Origin: AM-1111 sp046302135
GTDB taxonomy: Bacteria > Bacteroidota > Bacteroidia > B-17B0 > Aurantibacillaceae
DNA length: 64,000 bases
Reading direction: 5' to 3'
Assembly (NCBI GenBank): GCA_046302135.1
Contig: JBKCIQ010000091.1
Span: 1 to 64,000 of the forward strand
Shown here: positions 17,713 through 26,582 of the stretch, piece by piece
How the letters are laid out: the number at the start of each line of letters is the position of its first letter
Numbering within the stretch: the first letter of the stretch is position 1
Position numbers and translations under genes: made by a program
Notes under the pieces: generated by a model
Database searches by the model: none
Told to the model about the DNA's origin: nothing
Seen by the model: the letters and a program-made list of their open reading frames with translations, nothing else

Positions 17713-19269
17713 TTAAACAATTATTTCGTCTTCAATTTTATTAAAAAATCTATATTCCATAAAAGCATAACTCTGCATAGGAACTAGCTTCAACTTTTTA
17801 GAATAGTTTTTTCTCCATTTATGATAAATGCTATTCCAAAAGAAACCTTTTCTAATATATGCCTCTACATAGGGATGAACATTTAATGTTACTTCCTTTT
17901 CATTTTGTTCTTTTGTAATGTACCTTAAGGTATTCTCGATTTGTTCAACAAGAATGATACTTGGCTGAGATTTACCGCTCCCTTGACAACATGGGCAATT
18001 TTCTGTTACCTCAATATTCATCTCAGGGCGAACTCGTTGGCGGGTTATTTGAACTAGGCCGAATTTACTTGGAGGAATAATATTGTGTTTGGCCCTATCG
18101 CTTTTCATTTCTTCCTTAAGTTTATCATATAGCGCCTTTTTATGTTCCGGATTTCCCATATCAATGAAATCCACAACAATAATTCCTCCCATATCCCTTA
18201 AGCGAAGTTGTCTGGCGATTTCAACAGCCGACTCCATGTTTACTTCAAATGCGTTTTTTTCCTGGCTCTGATCGCTTTTGGAACGGTTACCACTATTAAC
18301 GTCTATTACGTGAAGCGCCTCGGTGTGTTCTACATGCAAGTAAGCGCCACTCTTCATGTGGACGGTTTTACCAAACAGTGATTTTATTTGCTTTTCTACT
18401 CCAAAATGGTCAAAAATCGGTAATCTACCTGAGTAATGCTTAACAATTTCAGATTTATCCGGCGCTATAGACTGAATATATGCTCTTAATTCATCGTAAA
18501 CCTCTTTATCATTTACGTGTATGCTGTTAAACTGAGCATTAAGCAAGTCTCTTAAAATTGCCGTTTTCCTGTTCACCTCGCCTAGACACCTAAATGGCGG
18601 TTGAGCCGTCTTCAAATTTTCAAACAACTCATTCCATTTATTACTTAAGTCGTTAATATCAGCCTGAATTTCCTCTGAAGACTTTCCATCTGCTACGGTT
18701 CGTACAATTACACCAAAATTTTTGGGTTTAATCTGCTGAAGCAAATCTTTCAGCCTGGCCTTTTCTTCGGGGTTACGTATTTTTTGAGAAACCGATACTT
18801 TTTCGGAAAATGGAATTAAAACAATATATCTTCCTGCCAATGAAATTTCTGTGGTAATTCTAGGTCCCTTTTGGGAAATAGGCTCTTTAGCCACCTGGAC
18901 CAAAATATGCTGTCCGCTTTGCAAAACCTCGTTAATTTTCCCATCCTTTTTGATGTCCTTTTCATTCTTGAAATACATCAAGTTACTCACGTTTTGCTTT
19001 CCTTCTCTAACGCTTTTAGAATATTTAATAACTGAATGCGCCTGCGGGCCAAGGTCGAGATAATGTAAAAATGCGTCCTTTTCATAGCCAACATCTACAA
19101 ATGCAGCATTAAGGCCCGTCATAACCTTTTTAACTCTTCCCAAATAAATATCTCCTACAGCAAATTGAGAGTTGCCCTTTTCCTTATGGAGTTCGACCAG
19201 TTGCTTCTCCTTGAGAAGGGCAATGGTTACTTCCCCGTTTACAGAATTTATTATTAATTCGTAGTTCAC
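17713..19269 (-). CDS. rng: Ribonuclease G/E family endoribonuclease
   Basis: 518 residues, matching RNase G and lacking the long RNase E tail. It cleaves single-stranded A/U-rich RNA in 16S rRNA maturation and mRNA decay. The S1 domain (about 37-130) has VGDIYLGRVKKV and GLNAAFVDVGYEKDAFLH. The DNase I-like catalytic subdomain carries HVIDVNSGNRS and VVDFIDMGNPEHK with the Mg-binding Asp residues. NCPCCQGSGK is the zinc-link at the dimer interface. The start is GTG (19267-19269). It sits between a 29-residue ribosomal gene upstream and purD downstream; a hairpin-forming leader precedes it. Confidence 0.96.
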   Translation of the reverse strand: MNYELIINSVNGEVTIALLKEKQLVELHKEKGNSQFAVGDIYLGRVKKVMTGLNAAFVDVGYEKDAFLHYLDLGPQAHSVIKYSKSVREGKQNVSNLMYFKNEKDIKKDGKINEVLQSGQHILVQVAKEPISQKGPRITTEISLAGRYIVLIPFSEKVSVSQKIRNPEEKARLKDLLQQIKPKNFGVIVRTVADGKSSEEIQADINDLSNKWNELFENLKTAQPPFRCLGEVNRKTAILRDLLNAQFNSIHVNDKEVYDELRAYIQSIAPDKSEIVKHYSGRLPIFDHFGVEKQIKSLFGKTVHMKSGAYLHVEHTEALHVIDVNSGNRSKSDQSQEKNAFEVNMESAVEIARQLRLRDMGGIIVVDFIDMGNPEHKKALYDKLKEEMKSDRAKHNIIPPSKFGLVQITRQRVRPEMNIEVTENCPCCQGSGKSQPSIILVEQIENTLRYITKEQNEKEVTLNVHPYVEAYIRKGFFWNSIYHKWRKNYSKKLKLVPMQSYAFMEYRFFNKIEDEIIV

Positions 19270-19323
19270 TGAATAAAATTAAGTTTATAATGAAACATTG
19301 TTGCAACACAAACAACGCGCCCA

Positions 19324-19353
19324 CTTAGGCACACGCTAAGGCACAACGCCTTA
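19324..19353 (-). promoter_or_regulatory. Alternative hairpins in the rng leader
   Basis: The 134-base gap before rng holds two overlapping inverted repeats: CTTAG/CTAAG (19324-19328 with 19336-19340) and TAAGGC/GCCTTA (19337-19342 with 19348-19353). They share the CTAAGG segment and so cannot form together. No T-run follows in the direction of transcription, so this is not a typical terminator. A role in RNase-mediated autoregulation, as for E. coli rne, is only a suggestion. Confidence 0.3.
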
Positions 19354-19403
19354 AAACAAAATTTAAGGATAACAATAAAAGAAAAGACAAGAACCGGTGG
19401 TTC

Positions 19404-19493
19404 CTATTTCTTCTTGTGTCTGTTTTTTCTCAAGCGCTTCTTACGCTTGTGGGTTGCCATTTTATGTCTTTTTCTTTTTTTTCCGCTTGGCAT
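19404..19493 (-). CDS. 29-residue basic protein, AURKAIP1/COX24 (mS38/bS22-like) ribosomal protein
   Basis: Thirty codons read ATG to TAG on the minus strand, beginning MPSGKKRKRHK and ending RKNRHKKK; nearly two-thirds of the residues are Lys, Arg or His. This matches the short Bacteroidota proteins annotated as AURKAIP1/COX24-domain proteins, related to mitochondrial mS38 and mycobacterial bS22, which bind rRNA in the small subunit. It lies 17 bases after the TPR gene and upstream of rng, consistent with a ribosome and RNA-metabolism operon. It is short enough to be missed by gene callers. Family assignment rests on composition and the recognisable KRHKMATHKRKKRLRK core. Confidence 0.75.
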   Translation of the reverse strand: MPSGKKRKRHKMATHKRKKRLRKNRHKKK

Positions 19494-19510
19494 AAAAATT
19501 TGATTTTAAA

Positions 19511-20359
19511 TTATTTATTAGTTTTTTTTAGTTTTTGAATGTATTCCTGAATCGTTGATTTGGCCATTGGATCATTGGTTGCCACAACAAACTTCTCAAG
19601 TTCATTAATACACTCTTTTGTTTTTCCACTTTGTTCATACGCGTCAGCCAAATGTAAATGAACCTCAATATAACCCGGATCCAGTTCTAGTGCTTTTTTG
19701 AATCTTCTGATTGCCTTATCCCACTGTTGAGACTTTGCACTAAAAAAACCAAAGCTAAGCTGAAGCCTAATGTTATTGCTGTCTGTCCTCTCGATTTCTT
19801 TCAGAAGAGTGATTCCCTTCATTGGGTTATCACTGCCTTCAACTAAACAAGAAGCAAGGTCAATTTTTGCATTAATATCATTTGGCTCCACCTTCAAAAC
19901 TTTTTCAAAACAATAGGTTGCGGCCGTATAATAGTCTTTCTGCCTTTGCTGCTCACGAATGAACTTTACCGCATAATAACATCGTTGACCGGCATAAGAC
20001 CATGCCTTAGAGTTGTTTTCAGATTCTGCTTTTTTAAGCGAAACAACAGCCGCTACATCTGGTCGGTTTTGTTCATCCCAAAAAAGGATTGAGGAGTCTT
20101 GCCATTTTAACCTCTCGTTCCGAGGCAAATTAACTGTGTTTTTTTTTATTGAATCCCATTTTTCTTTTAGCTTTCCGCTTAATTGTCTTTCTGCTTCAAG
20201 CAGCGAGGTGAAAATTTTTTCTTTTTGGGTTGAATTTTCAACAACGATTTTTTTTCTCGGTGGAATTCTATTTGCATTAAATAAAAGAACGCTAACTACA
20301 ACACACGCTATAGGCAGAATAATAAAAAAAAGTTTACTCTTCCTATTTGTTAAACTCAA
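19511..20359 (-). CDS. Membrane-anchored TPR protein
   Basis: 282 residues. One N-terminal transmembrane segment (LFFIILPIACVVVSVLLFN), then a helical region and three to four TPR units: AATYCFEKVLKVEPNDINAKIDLA, WDKAIRRFKKALELDPGYIEVHLHLADAYEQSG, and a C-terminal KECINELEKF helix. It probably acts as a periplasmic scaffold anchored in the inner membrane. It starts 8 bases after the HU gene stop and is followed by the 29-residue ribosomal gene. A TPR gene between HU and rng recurs in Bacteroidota; its partner is unknown. Confidence 0.8.
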   Translation of the reverse strand: MSLTNRKSKLFFIILPIACVVVSVLLFNANRIPPRKKIVVENSTQKEKIFTSLLEAERQLSGKLKEKWDSIKKNTVNLPRNERLKWQDSSILFWDEQNRPDVAAVVSLKKAESENNSKAWSYAGQRCYYAVKFIREQQRQKDYYTAATYCFEKVLKVEPNDINAKIDLASCLVEGSDNPMKGITLLKEIERTDSNNIRLQLSFGFFSAKSQQWDKAIRRFKKALELDPGYIEVHLHLADAYEQSGKTKECINELEKFVVATNDPMAKSTIQEYIQKLKKTNK

Positions 20360-20367
20360 TTTACTGA

Positions 20368-20685
20368 TTAATCTATTTGGTTTTTATCCGGCTCCTCTGC
20401 AACCTTAACGTTCTTCTTAACTTTTTCCGCAAATGTTTTTGCGGGTTTAAAGGCTGGAATAAAGTGTTCTGGGATAATTATTGTCTCGTTTTTGGAAATG
20501 TTTCTTCCGGTCTTTTCAGCCCTTTTTTTCACCAGAAAAGTTCCAAACCCCCTCAGGTAAATATTTCTTCCTTCTGACATGTGGGTTTTTACAACCTTCA
20601 TGAAAGATTCCACTGTTGCTTGTACTGCAAGTTTTTCTACGCCGGTTTTTTCTGAAATTTCATTTATAATTTCTGCCTTAGTCAT
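20368..20685 (-). CDS. HU/IHF family DNA-binding protein
   Basis: 105 residues. Starts MTKAEIINEISEKTG like HU; the central GRNIYLRGFGTFLVKKR is the conserved beta arm region. The C-terminal part (IPEHFIPAFKPAKTFAEKV) matches the usual 'IPA...AFKPGK.L...V' end. A short acidic tail (VAEEPDKNQID) is added. HU dimers bend and compact DNA. It is the first gene of a minus-strand operon with the TPR protein, the mS38-like protein, rng and purD, and is divergent from mutY. Confidence 0.93.
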   Translation of the reverse strand: MTKAEIINEISEKTGVEKLAVQATVESFMKVVKTHMSEGRNIYLRGFGTFLVKKRAEKTGRNISKNETIIIPEHFIPAFKPAKTFAEKVKKNVKVAEEPDKNQID

Positions 20686-20723
20686 AATATAATATATTTA
20701 TAATCAGTATTTTGTTTGGTCGG

Positions 20724-20753
20724 CAAAGATAAATATTTTAATGCAGAACCAAA
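20724..20753 (-). promoter_or_regulatory. Promoter of the HU operon
   Basis: On the minus strand, TTTG (20750-20753) is followed after 18 bases by TATCTTTG (20724-20731), a good match to the Bacteroidota -33/-7 pair. The box ends 39 bases before the HU start codon. Confidence 0.55.
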
Positions 20754-20818
20754 AAAATAATTTTTTATTTACTTTTTTTCGTTTACTAATAAGAAGGAAA
20801 CATAATTTAGGCCTAAAA

Positions 20819-21880
20819 ATGATGTGGTTTTCAGAAAAAATAACTGATTGGTACAGAAAGAACGCTAGAAGCCTTCCTTGGAGGGAAACCAAAGACCCTT
20901 ATAAAATATGGCTAAGCGAAGTTATTCTTCAGCAAACAAGAGTAGAGCAGGGCTTGCCTTATTACAATGTTTTTCTTAAGGAATTTCCTTCTGTCAACCA
21001 CCTATCCCGAGCAAGCGAAACAAAAGTTTTAAAACTCTGGCAGGGCCTTGGATATTATTCAAGGGCCAGAAACCTTCATTTTACTGCAAAAACAATAGTT
21101 TCCGAATACGGCCCAAAAGGTTTTCCATCAAGCTATAACGAATTAATACAGCTTAAAGGCATTGGCAACTACACCGCGTCTGCGATATCGTCTTTTGCTT
21201 TTGGAGAGGTAAGGGCCGTGGTTGATGGTAATGTTTATAGAGTTTTATCAAGAGTTTTTGGAATAAAAGAACCGATAGATACCACCAAGGGAAAAAATGT
21301 TTTTTTAGAGCTTGCCGGTGAGTTGATTTCTAAAAAAAATCCCGGCGAATACAATCAGGCTGTTATGGAATTTGGCGCATTGGTATGTGTTCCAAAAAAA
21401 CCAGGGTGCGGCACTTGTATCTTTAATGGTGCGTGCTCGGCCATAAAAAATAAAACTACAGATAAGCTTCCTGTAAAGTCAAAAAAAACACTTAAGAGAA
21501 AAAGACTACTTTATTATTTCGATGTAATTGTTGGGAATAAAAGGTTAATTAAAAAACGTGACGAGCCTAAAGATATTTGGTTTGGGCTTTACGATTTTCC
21601 TCTTTTTGAATCTAAATTATTTATTAAAGACAACGACCTGATTATTGAAAAATTCACAAAGGAGATTGCAAAAGAAAGTACCAAAAACATTTCTGTGGGA
21701 TCGATAAAATACTTCAAACATATATTAACTCACCAAGAACTACACGCATATTTTACAACTATTAAACTTAAGGAAGTTCCGGTGGTGTTGAAAAAAAATT
21801 TTATTCTTGTTCCAATAAAAAAACATCTTAATTACCCTATTCCAAAACTTTTTGAAAAGTATTTAAATAGTCAGTCCTAG
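20819..21880 (+). CDS. mutY: A/G-specific adenine glycosylase MutY
   Basis: About 353 residues from the ATG pair at 20819/20822; a start at 20741 would add 26 residues (a run of A+T-rich codons) not seen in the family. MutY removes adenine mispaired with 8-oxoguanine. Visible: LPWRETKDPYKIWLSEVILQQTRV (Glu of the active site), the helix-hairpin-helix LIQLKGIGNYTASAISSFAFG followed by catalytic Asp in AVVDGNVYRVLSR. The Fe-S Cys cluster is C-x6-C-x2-C-x5-C (VCVPKKPGCGTCIFNGAC). A C-terminal NUDIX-like domain has KHILTHQELHAYF. In many Bacteroidota mutY is followed by ssb and gld genes; here a T9SS protein follows. Confidence 0.95.
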   Translation: MMWFSEKITDWYRKNARSLPWRETKDPYKIWLSEVILQQTRVEQGLPYYNVFLKEFPSVNHLSRASETKVLKLWQGLGYYSRARNLHFTAKTIVSEYGPKGFPSSYNELIQLKGIGNYTASAISSFAFGEVRAVVDGNVYRVLSRVFGIKEPIDTTKGKNVFLELAGELISKKNPGEYNQAVMEFGALVCVPKKPGCGTCIFNGACSAIKNKTTDKLPVKSKKTLKRKRLLYYFDVIVGNKRLIKKRDEPKDIWFGLYDFPLFESKLFIKDNDLIIEKFTKEIAKESTKNISVGSIKYFKHILTHQELHAYFTTIKLKEVPVVLKKNFILVPIKKHLNYPIPKLFEKYLNSQS

Positions 21881-21926
21881 TTTCTTTCAATATTTTAATA
21901 CATTTGTTTTTATTGAGTATTTGAAT

Positions 21927-24266
21927 ATGCGGTTTTTGAATTTTTTGATTGCAGTATTTTTTTTCACTTTAAATCCTCAACAATTTTTTTCGATAAATAA
22001 ATCTGTTTGTGATTCTGCTTATGCGGGTCAAAACCAACAAGCTTGTTCAGACTCCGTATTATTAAAAGGAAACGTTCCTGTTAGCGGCACCGGTTTTTGG
22101 AGTTGTACTACTCCCGGGGTTTTAATTTTTAATCCGGGCTCAGACTCTACGCTAGTTACCGGGCTTTCCGTTGGACAAAATGTTTTTGTTTGGACGATAA
22201 CCGGGTCGGGTGGGTGTCCTACCGTTTCTGACACTGTAATTTATTTTGTTGACTCGATTCCAACCAAACCAAGCGCTGGTTTTGATCAACAGTTTTGTGG
22301 AAATAGCACAACACTAACAGGAAACCAGCCCTTGGTTGGTACAGGTTTGTGGGTTGTTTTTTCCGGAAGTGGAACGTTTTCAAATCCGAACTCAACAAAT
22401 ACATCTCTTTCAAACCTTGGGCCGGGTCAAAACACTATTAGGTGGACCATTTCGGCAGGGTCATGCGTTAGGTATGATGAGGTTGTAATTACTGCAGACA
22501 GTCCGCCCTCGGTATCCGTGGCCGGTCCTGATCAAATAATTTGCGATACCTTTTTTCTAATGGCCGCCAACAATCCAGCAACTGGGTCTGGACTATGGAG
22601 CCTAATACAGGGTGTCGGAAAAATATTTAAACCAAACTTTTCAAACACAAGTGTTGACAGTACTTTTTATGGGGATACTTTGGTTTTCGTTTGGACAGTT
22701 TCAAGCGGTGTGTGTCAGCCAAGCAGCGATACTGTAAGTGTTATCATAAATATTCCCCCATCACCCGCTTCTGCAGGAAATGATCAGATTATTTGTTCTC
22801 AAAACACCGTCCTTTCTGCGGGTGCTGTTCAGGTCGGAACAGGGGTTTGGAATCAAATAAGTGGGAGCTCCGTAATAGCAGATACACTTTCTCCTTCTTC
22901 TGCAGTAAGTTCCGTTTCCCCCGGTAGCAATATTTTTACTTGGATAATTACCAATGGTGTTTGTCGTGAAAATGCAGACACTGTAATTATAAACAATCAG
23001 GAAAACGACACCGCATACGCCGGACAAGATCAAAACCTGTGTGCATTAAGTTCTGTTTTAAGCGCTGACTCCATAGATTACGGCACGGGAACATGGTCTT
23101 TGGTTTCAGGCGCCGGAAGTATTCTTCAGCCTAACTCTAATCAATCTATTGTTTCTAATCTTAATGTTGGACAAAACATGTTTTTATGGGTTGTTTCGAA
23201 CGGGGTTTGCCCTTCAAAAAAAGATACTGTAATTATAACTGTTTTTGCTCCGCCAGCTCCCGCTTTTGCCGGCCAGGACGAGGTAGTGTGCGGTAATTCT
23301 GTTCTCCTGTCCGGTAGCGGCGTTGTAAATGGTGTCGGTACTTGGTCATTATTGACTGGTTCTGGTTTATTTTCACAACCAAACTCCGCAAACACCCTTG
23401 TGACAGGCCTAAGTCCGGGTCAGAATGTTTTTGCCTGGACAATTGTTAATGGTGTTTGCCCTCCATCTTCAGATACTATTTCTGTAGTAAGTCTCTTTGG
23501 TTCACAAAACGCATTCGCAGGTAGTGACACCACAATATGCTCTGATTCTATTCAGTTATTTGCAAACGCTCCACTTGCAGGAACGGGCGCTTGGACTATT
23601 TTTAATCAAGGCCCACTGCTTAGTTCTACCTCTGTCTTGAGTCCTGTCGCAAGTAATCTTGTTGTCGGACAAAATGTTTTTATCTGGACTGTATCAAACG
23701 CTGGAAACTGTCCTAGTTTTTCTGACTCTGTAATAGTTACAAGAGACGAAAAACCGACGGTAGCCAACGCGGGGCAAGATATAAATACAGGGGATGTAGA
23801 AATAACTTTATCGGCAAATCAGCCATTAATTGGGGCGGGGATTTGGAGTTTAAATGGCGCATCATCAGGTAATATTTTGTCTTTAACAACACCCAACTCG
23901 ATTTTTTCTGTATCCCAATCGGGTGAATATTCTTTGGTGTGGACCATCAGTAATGGTGTGTGCCCATCCTCTTCAGACACCATTAACATCAGTGTTAGAT
24001 TTGAGCAAATACCCGAAGTTATTACTCCTAACAACGATGGAAAAAACGATGTGTTTAAAATAAACCCTTTGCTTTTCAGCGATAACGTTGATTTATATAT
24101 TTATAATCGTTGGGGGAACTTAGTTTATGAAAGCAAAGATTATCAACATGATTTTTCGGGAAAAAGTAATTCTGGCGCCGATCTGGCAGACGACAGCTAT
24201 TTTTACGAAGTCTATTTAAACGGTTTAATTAAATTTAAAGGATACCTTCTTATAAAAAGGAAATGA
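21927..24266 (+). CDS. Eight-repeat surface protein with type B T9SS sorting domain
   Basis: 779 residues from the ATG at 21927 (a TTG two codons upstream is less likely). After a signal peptide come eight tandem units of about 83 residues. Each begins AGxDQxxC and contains G(T)GxW and VxxLxxGxNxFxWTIxxGxC, ending xSDTVxI; these look like Ig/PKD-like beta sandwiches. Copy 8 lacks the first Cys. The last ~80 residues form a gliding-motility-associated (type B) C-terminal domain: VITPNNDGKNDVFKI, YIYNRWGNLVYES, YFYEVYLNG. The family is exported by T9SS. The ATGA overlap with a PorP/SprF gene shows a substrate-partner pair. Likely an adhesin. Confidence 0.85.
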   Translation: MRFLNFLIAVFFFTLNPQQFFSINKSVCDSAYAGQNQQACSDSVLLKGNVPVSGTGFWSCTTPGVLIFNPGSDSTLVTGLSVGQNVFVWTITGSGGCPTVSDTVIYFVDSIPTKPSAGFDQQFCGNSTTLTGNQPLVGTGLWVVFSGSGTFSNPNSTNTSLSNLGPGQNTIRWTISAGSCVRYDEVVITADSPPSVSVAGPDQIICDTFFLMAANNPATGSGLWSLIQGVGKIFKPNFSNTSVDSTFYGDTLVFVWTVSSGVCQPSSDTVSVIINIPPSPASAGNDQIICSQNTVLSAGAVQVGTGVWNQISGSSVIADTLSPSSAVSSVSPGSNIFTWIITNGVCRENADTVIINNQENDTAYAGQDQNLCALSSVLSADSIDYGTGTWSLVSGAGSILQPNSNQSIVSNLNVGQNMFLWVVSNGVCPSKKDTVIITVFAPPAPAFAGQDEVVCGNSVLLSGSGVVNGVGTWSLLTGSGLFSQPNSANTLVTGLSPGQNVFAWTIVNGVCPPSSDTISVVSLFGSQNAFAGSDTTICSDSIQLFANAPLAGTGAWTIFNQGPLLSSTSVLSPVASNLVVGQNVFIWTVSNAGNCPSFSDSVIVTRDEKPTVANAGQDINTGDVEITLSANQPLIGAGIWSLNGASSGNILSLTTPNSIFSVSQSGEYSLVWTISNGVCPSSSDTINISVRFEQIPEVITPNNDGKNDVFKINPLLFSDNVDLYIYNRWGNLVYESKDYQHDFSGKSNSGADLADDSYFYEVYLNGLIKFKGYLLIKRK

Positions 24267-25174
24267 AGAAATATAATCTTATAACCTGTTTGTTGCTTTT
24301 TCCTTTTGTAAGTCTATTTTCACAACACTATTCGCTTTACAGCCAATATATGTTTAACGGCCTGGTAATTAATCCTGCTTATGCCGGTTCCAGTGGTGCT
24401 ATTGATGTTACAGCATCGCACAGAAGGCAGTGGTCGGGGCTTTCCGGTTCTCCAACAACATCTGCTATAACTTTACATTCGCCCGTAAAAGGAGAGAAGG
24501 TTTGTCTGGGTCTTTCAATATCAGACGATAGATTTGGCGCAACAATGCATCAAAATGTTAATGCCGTTTATTCATACAAATTAAAAATAGGAGAAACTTC
24601 AAGCCTAAGCCTTGGAGTTCAGGGCGGCTTAGAATTTGCAAGAGCCAATTGGGATAAACTAATTAGAAATGATGCAGACGATGATTTGCTTTTGTCGTCT
24701 AATCCTGGGTCAATGAATTTTACTAGCGGAGCCGGTATATATTTTCAAAGCAAAAAAATTGTTGGCGGAATAAGTTCTCCGTACATTTTAAATACTTCTT
24801 CCGGGAGATCATTTTTAGCGGGTCCTGTCTTATTATACGGCGGATACAATTTTTTCTTGAAAGATTCCAGCTCAATTAGACCATCTATTTTATTTAGGGG
24901 CATAAAGGGTTCGCCCGCCCAAATAGATATAAATGTGATGTGCCTATGGAAACAAAAATACGGGATTGGTGTTTCCTACAGAAATAAAGAGTCTTTTGTT
25001 GCAATGTTTGAGTTAAACTTTAAAAAACAATTTCGTTTGTGTTATAGTTATGATTATGGTATTGGTCCAATTAAATTACTCCATAGCGGATCTCATGAGG
25101 TCACATTCCGCTACCTTATTTCAAAAAACAAACCTGAAATAAAAGAAGATAAAGGACAGGAGGAAAAAAAGTAA
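24263..25174 (+). CDS. PorP/SprF family type IX secretion outer-membrane protein
   Basis: 303 residues. Signal peptide (LITCLLLFPFVSLFSQ), then the family hallmark SLYSQYMFNGLVINPAYAGSSGAIDVT with HRRQWSGLSGSP, and alternating beta strands for a barrel of about 14 strands. A Lys/Glu-rich tail ends the protein. SprF-like proteins are needed for secretion of type B sorting-domain proteins encoded beside them, as for SprB in Flavobacterium. It overlaps the upstream substrate gene by four bases, so it is very probably dedicated to it. It converges with the gene at 25182. Confidence 0.92.
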   Translation: MKKYNLITCLLLFPFVSLFSQHYSLYSQYMFNGLVINPAYAGSSGAIDVTASHRRQWSGLSGSPTTSAITLHSPVKGEKVCLGLSISDDRFGATMHQNVNAVYSYKLKIGETSSLSLGVQGGLEFARANWDKLIRNDADDDLLLSSNPGSMNFTSGAGIYFQSKKIVGGISSPYILNTSSGRSFLAGPVLLYGGYNFFLKDSSSIRPSILFRGIKGSPAQIDINVMCLWKQKYGIGVSYRNKESFVAMFELNFKKQFRLCYSYDYGIGPIKLLHSGSHEVTFRYLISKNKPEIKEDKGQEEKK

Positions 25175-25181
25175 AACAACT

Positions 25182-25994
25182 TTATTCCATTACATTTTTC
25201 CATAAATAATTTAACTCTTTATAGTAGTTTTTCAGGTCTTGGTTTTTACTTATAATTTTATCGATTTCTACTTGGCCTTCTCCTTTGTTACCGAATAAAT
25301 ATACTCGAGTAGCGTTACTTAAAAATATTTTTTTTCCTTCAATTGAAAAAATTACCAATTCCCTATCTGACATATTATAAAATGTTTTTCCGTTTGGATA
25401 AAAACCACAATCACTTATTATTACGGCTTCTTTATTGTATTCTATTTTACCTCTATACTTTTCATTTAATCCATTAAAGCAATAAATTATTTTTTTTGAT
25501 GAATCTAACAGATAATTGTGGTAGAAAAAAAAGTGATTATTTTCTTCTTCTCTTACAAATTCAGGTCTTTTTGGATGATAATCCATTTCACTGATTGAAG
25601 AATAAATCTTATCCAATTCTTCTTTTTTAATTATTTGTCCTTTCTTCCATGAGAATTTTTTTTCAGCGTCAAGGGACCATTTAATATTTTCCCCGGCAAT
25701 AAAAACTAAAGACTTAAACTTATCACCAAAAGATTTTTTTAAAAAATAATAAATTGAATCTTCGTGGGATTTATGATAATGCTTTGTTTCTGAAGACAGA
25801 AAAACTATTCTTTTTAGATTGCCATCTTTGTCTAAAAAATAATCAGTTTTTTTTTCTGTTTCAATATGTGTAAATAAGTGATGACTAAGTAACGTGTCAT
25901 AGACGTTTATCTTCTGAGAGAAAAAAATACAGAATGAAAAAATAAAATAAAGTAGTAAAAAAATCTTTCTTAAAAAAAATTTGTTTTTATTCAT
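25182..25994 (-). CDS. Secreted protein of unknown function
   Basis: 270 residues with a signal peptide (FFLRKIFLLLYFIFSFCIFFSQ). The mature protein has repeated strand patterns and many Tyr, Lys and Phe residues; I recognise no domain. Its start lies inside the last codons of gmk (8-base overlap), so it is translated from the rpiB-gmk transcript. Extremely A+T-rich codon use. The position after gmk looks incidental rather than functional. Confidence 0.6.
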   Translation of the reverse strand: MNKNKFFLRKIFLLLYFIFSFCIFFSQKINVYDTLLSHHLFTHIETEKKTDYFLDKDGNLKRIVFLSSETKHYHKSHEDSIYYFLKKSFGDKFKSLVFIAGENIKWSLDAEKKFSWKKGQIIKKEELDKIYSSISEMDYHPKRPEFVREEENNHFFFYHNYLLDSSKKIIYCFNGLNEKYRGKIEYNKEAVIISDCGFYPNGKTFYNMSDRELVIFSIEGKKIFLSNATRVYLFGNKGEGQVEIDKIISKNQDLKNYYKELNYLWKNVME

Positions 25995-26562
25995 CTTTTA
26001 AAAAATCTAAAACTATATCATTAGCCTGATTAAGTGCCATTTCAAGATTTTCGTTTATAATAAACTTATCGAACAATCTAGCTGTTTTTAATTCTTTTTC
26101 GGCTTTTTCAATTCTTCTTGCGACACTTTCCGGAGAGTCTGTTTTTCTTGATTTTAGTCTTTCCTCTAAAATTTTTATTGATGGTGGCATAACAAATATA
26201 GCAATGGATGTTTTGGGAAATTGATGTTTCATATTAAGGCCCCCCTCTACATCTATATCAAATAAAACACTTTTTCCTGATTGCCATATTCTGTTTGCTT
26301 CACTTTTAAGAGTTCCGTAATACCTACCTGAGTAAACTTCTTCCCATTCAAGAAAAGCATCCTCATTAATTTTCTGCTTGAATTCTTCCATCGATAGGTA
26401 ATAATAGTCTTTTCCGTTTTTTTCTACTCCGCGTTTTTCTCTTGTAGTGGCAGAAATTGAAAACCCTAGTTTATCAGGATACAGATTTAATAGGTGCTGA
26501 ACAATAGTGGTTTTACCGCTTCCACTAGGCCCGGAAAAAATTATAAGTTTTTTTTGATGCAT
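25987..26562 (-). CDS. gmk: Guanylate kinase
   Basis: 191 residues, normal length. Converts GMP to GDP with ATP. The P-loop is FSGPSGSGKTTIV at the N-terminus; the GMP-binding segment has SISATTREKRGVEKNGKDYYYLS and FLEWEEVYSGRYYGT. The lid carries RLKSRKTDSPESVARRIEKAEKE. It lies 20 bases downstream of rpiB and overlaps the next gene by 8 bases. Confidence 0.96.
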   Translation of the reverse strand: MHQKKLIIFSGPSGSGKTTIVQHLLNLYPDKLGFSISATTREKRGVEKNGKDYYYLSMEEFKQKINEDAFLEWEEVYSGRYYGTLKSEANRIWQSGKSVLFDIDVEGGLNMKHQFPKTSIAIFVMPPSIKILEERLKSRKTDSPESVARRIEKAEKELKTARLFDKFIINENLEMALNQANDIVLDFLKDE

Positions 26563-26582
26563 TTACTTATTTAAATATGATG

